A DNA stretch of 17,420 nucleotides from Glaciecola sp964418575. Its GTDB lineage: Bacteria; Pseudomonadota; Gammaproteobacteria; Enterobacterales; Alteromonadaceae. The notes below the pieces were generated by a model. That model saw only the letters and a list, made by a program, of their open reading frames with translations, searched no databases and was not told the origin of the DNA. The DNA lies in contig CAYQMI010000078.1 of assembly GCA_964418575.1 (NCBI GenBank), forward strand, positions 1 through 17,420. Direction: 5' to 3'. Both the position numbers and the translations under genes were made by a program. The first letter of the stretch is position 1; each line of letters begins with the position of its first letter. Below, piece after piece: positions 15,531-17,420 of this stretch.

Positions 15531-16289
15531 TCAAGGTGCTGCACAAGTTACACAGTTATCTATCGGATTTACCGTAAAGCTATCCCAAGATGATGACATT
15601 GCATCAAAAAGCTGCAGCTTATTTAAAGGAAGGCTTCCGTAGTCAGTCAAAATCTTTATTGCTTCGTTGGCTTGAGTAGCGCCAACAATGCCTACTACTG
15701 GCGACATCACACCTGATTCAACACAACTTAAATTTTGCTCACCAAAGTAACGACTCAAGCAGCGATAGCACGCGCTTTTTTGCTGCGGTATAACACAAAA
15801 CACTTGCCCTTCCATCCGAATCGCTGCACCTGAAACTAGCGCTACATTGGCTTGATAACAAACATCGTTGAGAGCATTTCTGGTTTCAAGGTTGTCACAG
15901 CAGTCCAAAACAATGTCATGTTCTTTCACTAAAGACTCAAGCGCTTGCTTCTCTAATCGTTTGTCTAGTGTACGAATAACACAGTGCTTGTTTATTTGTG
16001 TAAGGGTACGCTTGGCAGAGTCTACTTTTTTACTGCCTACGCTAGTTTCAAAATGCAGCACCTGCCGCTGTAGATTCGTTAGCTCTACAACGTCATCATC
16101 AACAAGCGTAAGCTCACCTACGCCAGCTGCAGCTAAATACTGCGCAGCCGCGCAACCTAGGCCACCCAATCCAATAATGAGCGCTTTTGCGTTTATAAGG
16201 CGCTCCTGCTTGTCTAAGTCAAAGCCTGCAAGGAGTATTTGACGACTGTATCGCATGGCCTGTTGAGTTGTGATTTCTTTGTTTTTCAT
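15531..16289 (-). CDS. moeB: Molybdopterin-synthase adenylyltransferase MoeB
   Basis: A 252-residue ThiF/MoeB/HesA enzyme that uses ATP to adenylate the C-terminal glycine of the MoaD subunit of molybdopterin synthase in molybdenum cofactor synthesis. It follows E. coli MoeB (249 residues) closely from RYSRQILLAGFD onward. Visible features are the nucleotide-binding GLGGLG (40-45), acidic DDD (64-66), NLQRQ with the conserved arginine (72-76), LDCCDN (129-133), SGAAIRMEGQ, the zinc pairs Cys174/Cys177 (CYRC) and Cys246/Cys249 (CVTC), and Cys189 in LSCVESGVM. The MoeB order of these motifs and the absence of a rhodanese domain argue against ThiF or MOCS3-like proteins. The ribosome binding site is weak (AAGAA). 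It starts 45 bases after the MFS transporter gene and is probably read with it; no moaD, moaE or moeA is in view. Confidence 0.9.
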   Translation of the reverse strand: MKNKEITTQQAMRYSRQILLAGFDLDKQERLINAKALIIGLGGLGCAAAQYLAAAGVGELTLVDDDVVELTNLQRQVLHFETSVGSKKVDSAKRTLTQINKHCVIRTLDKRLEKQALESLVKEHDIVLDCCDNLETRNALNDVCYQANVALVSGAAIRMEGQVFCVIPQQKSACYRCLSRYFGEQNLSCVESGVMSPVVGIVGATQANEAIKILTDYGSLPLNKLQLFDAMSSSWDSFTVNPIDNCVTCAAP

Positions 16290-16321
16290 TTGTTTCTTAA
16301 TACCTGGAGCTATAGTTTACT

Positions 16322-16345
16322 GAGTAGCATCTACTCACTGATGCT
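16322..16345 (-). other. Alternative hairpins between MFS gene and moeB
   Basis: Two overlapping inverted repeats share bases and cannot form together: GAGTA (16322-16326) with TACTC (16332-16336), and AGCATC (16326-16331) with GATGCT (16340-16345). They cover the MFS stop codon and the start of the spacer to moeB. No T-run follows on the minus strand. They might tune read-through or mRNA stability, but short stems like these also arise by chance. Confidence 0.3.
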
Positions 16346-17420
16346 CCGATAACCGCTTTTCTTTAAGCATCATCGACATTAGCATAGTGGCTATTAAACA
16401 TCCTGGGATGGTGTACATCGCCACCTGAAAATTACCCTGACTACTATCAATAAGATAACCCACTAATGGCTGAAAAACTAAAGCGCCAGAAATACCGATC
16501 ATATTGATAAACGCTATTGCTGTGCCGCTCATACTGGCGGCATGGGACTCTTTTGCCATCGCAAACGTGAGCATTTGACCGCCGCAAAAAAAGCCCCCTA
16601 AAAACAACATAGAGGCAATAAAAAGCTCCGATTCGCTAGGGGTAAATATCGCTAAACTATAAGCAATTGTGGCTAAAGCTGCATGTATGGCAAGTATCCA
16701 CTTGCGATGCCCAAATTTGTCAGACACCCATCCTGCGCTAATTGAGCCTGCTGCCATACCCCAATATATCATTGAGACTGCGATTTCTGCGGCTACTGGG
16801 TCTAAACCATGGTCGGCGCTTAATTCAGACTGACCCCAAAGCCCGCCAAACACATTGATTGGCATATAAAACAGGGCGCCAAGTAAAGCAATCCACCAAA
16901 TTCTGCCGTCTGCCGCTATCGTTTTTAATGGTTGTAGGAGCGCTTGTGGCTTTTGAGCCTCCACCTTTGGGTCGCGAAAACCGAACAATGCCAGCGCAAA
17001 TAAAACAAAACCTGCAGCTGAAGTGGCGTAAAAGACACTGCGCCAGTCGGCCTGCGCCATAACACTGGTAAGCCAAACGGCGCCTATAGCGGTTCCAAGC
17101 ATACCAAGCGCGTTAAACGCGCCTGAGAGGAGTGCAAATCTAGAAGGCGCAAAGTAGTGAGATACCACGTACAAACCACTAACAAATGCAAACGAAGCGC
17201 CTAGCCCACACAAAAAACGACCAATACCGCCCAATATAACGTTATTGCTAAATGCAAATAAACCTACACCGACAGCGAGTATTAAGATGGCTGGCAATAC
17301 AAAACGTCGAGGACCATACTTATCAAGCAACAAGCCCACAACTAGCTGCATGGGAGCGTATATCCAAAAAAATAGACTCGATAGCGTACCAAATTGCGCA
17401 TTGTTGATATCAAACCAAAC
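16335..17420 (-). CDS. MFS transporter, 5' end outside window
   Basis: The C-terminal 361 residues of a major facilitator superfamily transporter. The frame stays open to the right edge, where the last visible residues (VWFDINNAQFGTLSSLFFWIYAP) are an MFS helix 1-2 region, so the ATG at 17351 is internal and only some tens of N-terminal residues are missing. The motif A loop between helices 2 and 3 is DKYGPRR; the repeat between helices 8 and 9 is SDKFGHRK. About 11 membrane segments are visible. The substrate cannot be told from sequence; the style resembles MFS importers of small organic anions rather than drug exporters, but this is a weak inference. moeB follows 45 bases downstream. Confidence 0.9.
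   Translation of the reverse strand, partial: VWFDINNAQFGTLSSLFFWIYAPMQLVVGLLLDKYGPRRFVLPAILILAVGVGLFAFSNNVILGGIGRFLCGLGASFAFVSGLYVVSHYFAPSRFALLSGAFNALGMLGTAIGAVWLTSVMAQADWRSVFYATSAAGFVLFALALFGFRDPKVEAQKPQALLQPLKTIAADGRIWWIALLGALFYMPINVFGGLWGQSELSADHGLDPVAAEIAVSMIYWGMAAGSISAGWVSDKFGHRKWILAIHAALATIAYSLAIFTPSESELFIASMLFLGGFFCGGQMLTFAMAKESHAASMSGTAIAFINMIGISGALVFQPLVGYLIDSSQGNFQVAMYTIPGCLIATMLMSMMLKEKRLSEHQ

Noticed and set aside
1..17420. CRISPR arrays, tRNA, rRNA, insertion sequences, prophage genes
   Set aside because: Looked for on both strands; no regularly spaced repeats, cloverleaf, transposase or integrase motifs seen.

Overview
The window is a 17.4 kb chromosomal stretch from a marine-type gammaproteobacterium, most likely in the order Alteromonadales. 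That placement is an inference from modest G+C, Shine-Dalgarno sequences of the AAGGA type, many secreted peptidases, and gene families (DUF5062-like protein, orphan periplasmic solute-binding-like protein, PadR/HAAS-type pair, very large SNF2 protein) that are typical of Alteromonas/Shewanella-like genomes. It is a scaffold, not finished sequence: a run of exactly 100 N lies inside one gene at 14043-14142.

Layout. Positions 1-100 hold no gene but fold into two consecutive imperfect stem-loops. A large SNF2-type ATPase (270-4604, +) follows, then a pirin (4713-5624, +) that converges on a flavin reductase-like protein (5638-6249, -). A secreted Tricorn-type S41 protease (6407-9688, +) diverges from the flavin reductase and ends in a textbook intrinsic terminator. 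Next come a small four-helix membrane protein and a DUF5062-like protein in one transcript (9928-10624, +), and then a PadR regulator with a six-helix membrane partner (10836-12189, +). A secreted S9 prolyl-oligopeptidase-like peptidase, interrupted by the gap (12276-14231, -), converges on that pair. A 381-base gene-free region contains a large compound inverted repeat directly in front of a periplasmic solute-binding-like protein (14613-15491, +). On the minus strand the window closes with moeB (15531-16289) behind an MFS transporter whose 5' end runs off the right edge (16335-17420).

How the parts relate. Two exported peptidases (Tricorn-like and S9) fit a protein- and peptide-scavenging lifestyle, but they are not in one operon. 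The best-supported regulatory unit is the PadR gene: a promoter with TTGACT is overlapped by one 19-base palindromic site and followed by a second, perfect copy, as expected for autoregulation; the membrane gene behind it probably shares this control. MoeB activates the small subunit of molybdopterin synthase; no other molybdenum cofactor gene is in view.

I see no transposase, integrase, CRISPR array, tRNA, rRNA or recognisable defence system. No convincing new multi-gene system is present. The most unexplained signals are non-coding: the compound inverted repeat at 14541-14607, the paired stem-loops at 5-98, and the double PadR-type operator.
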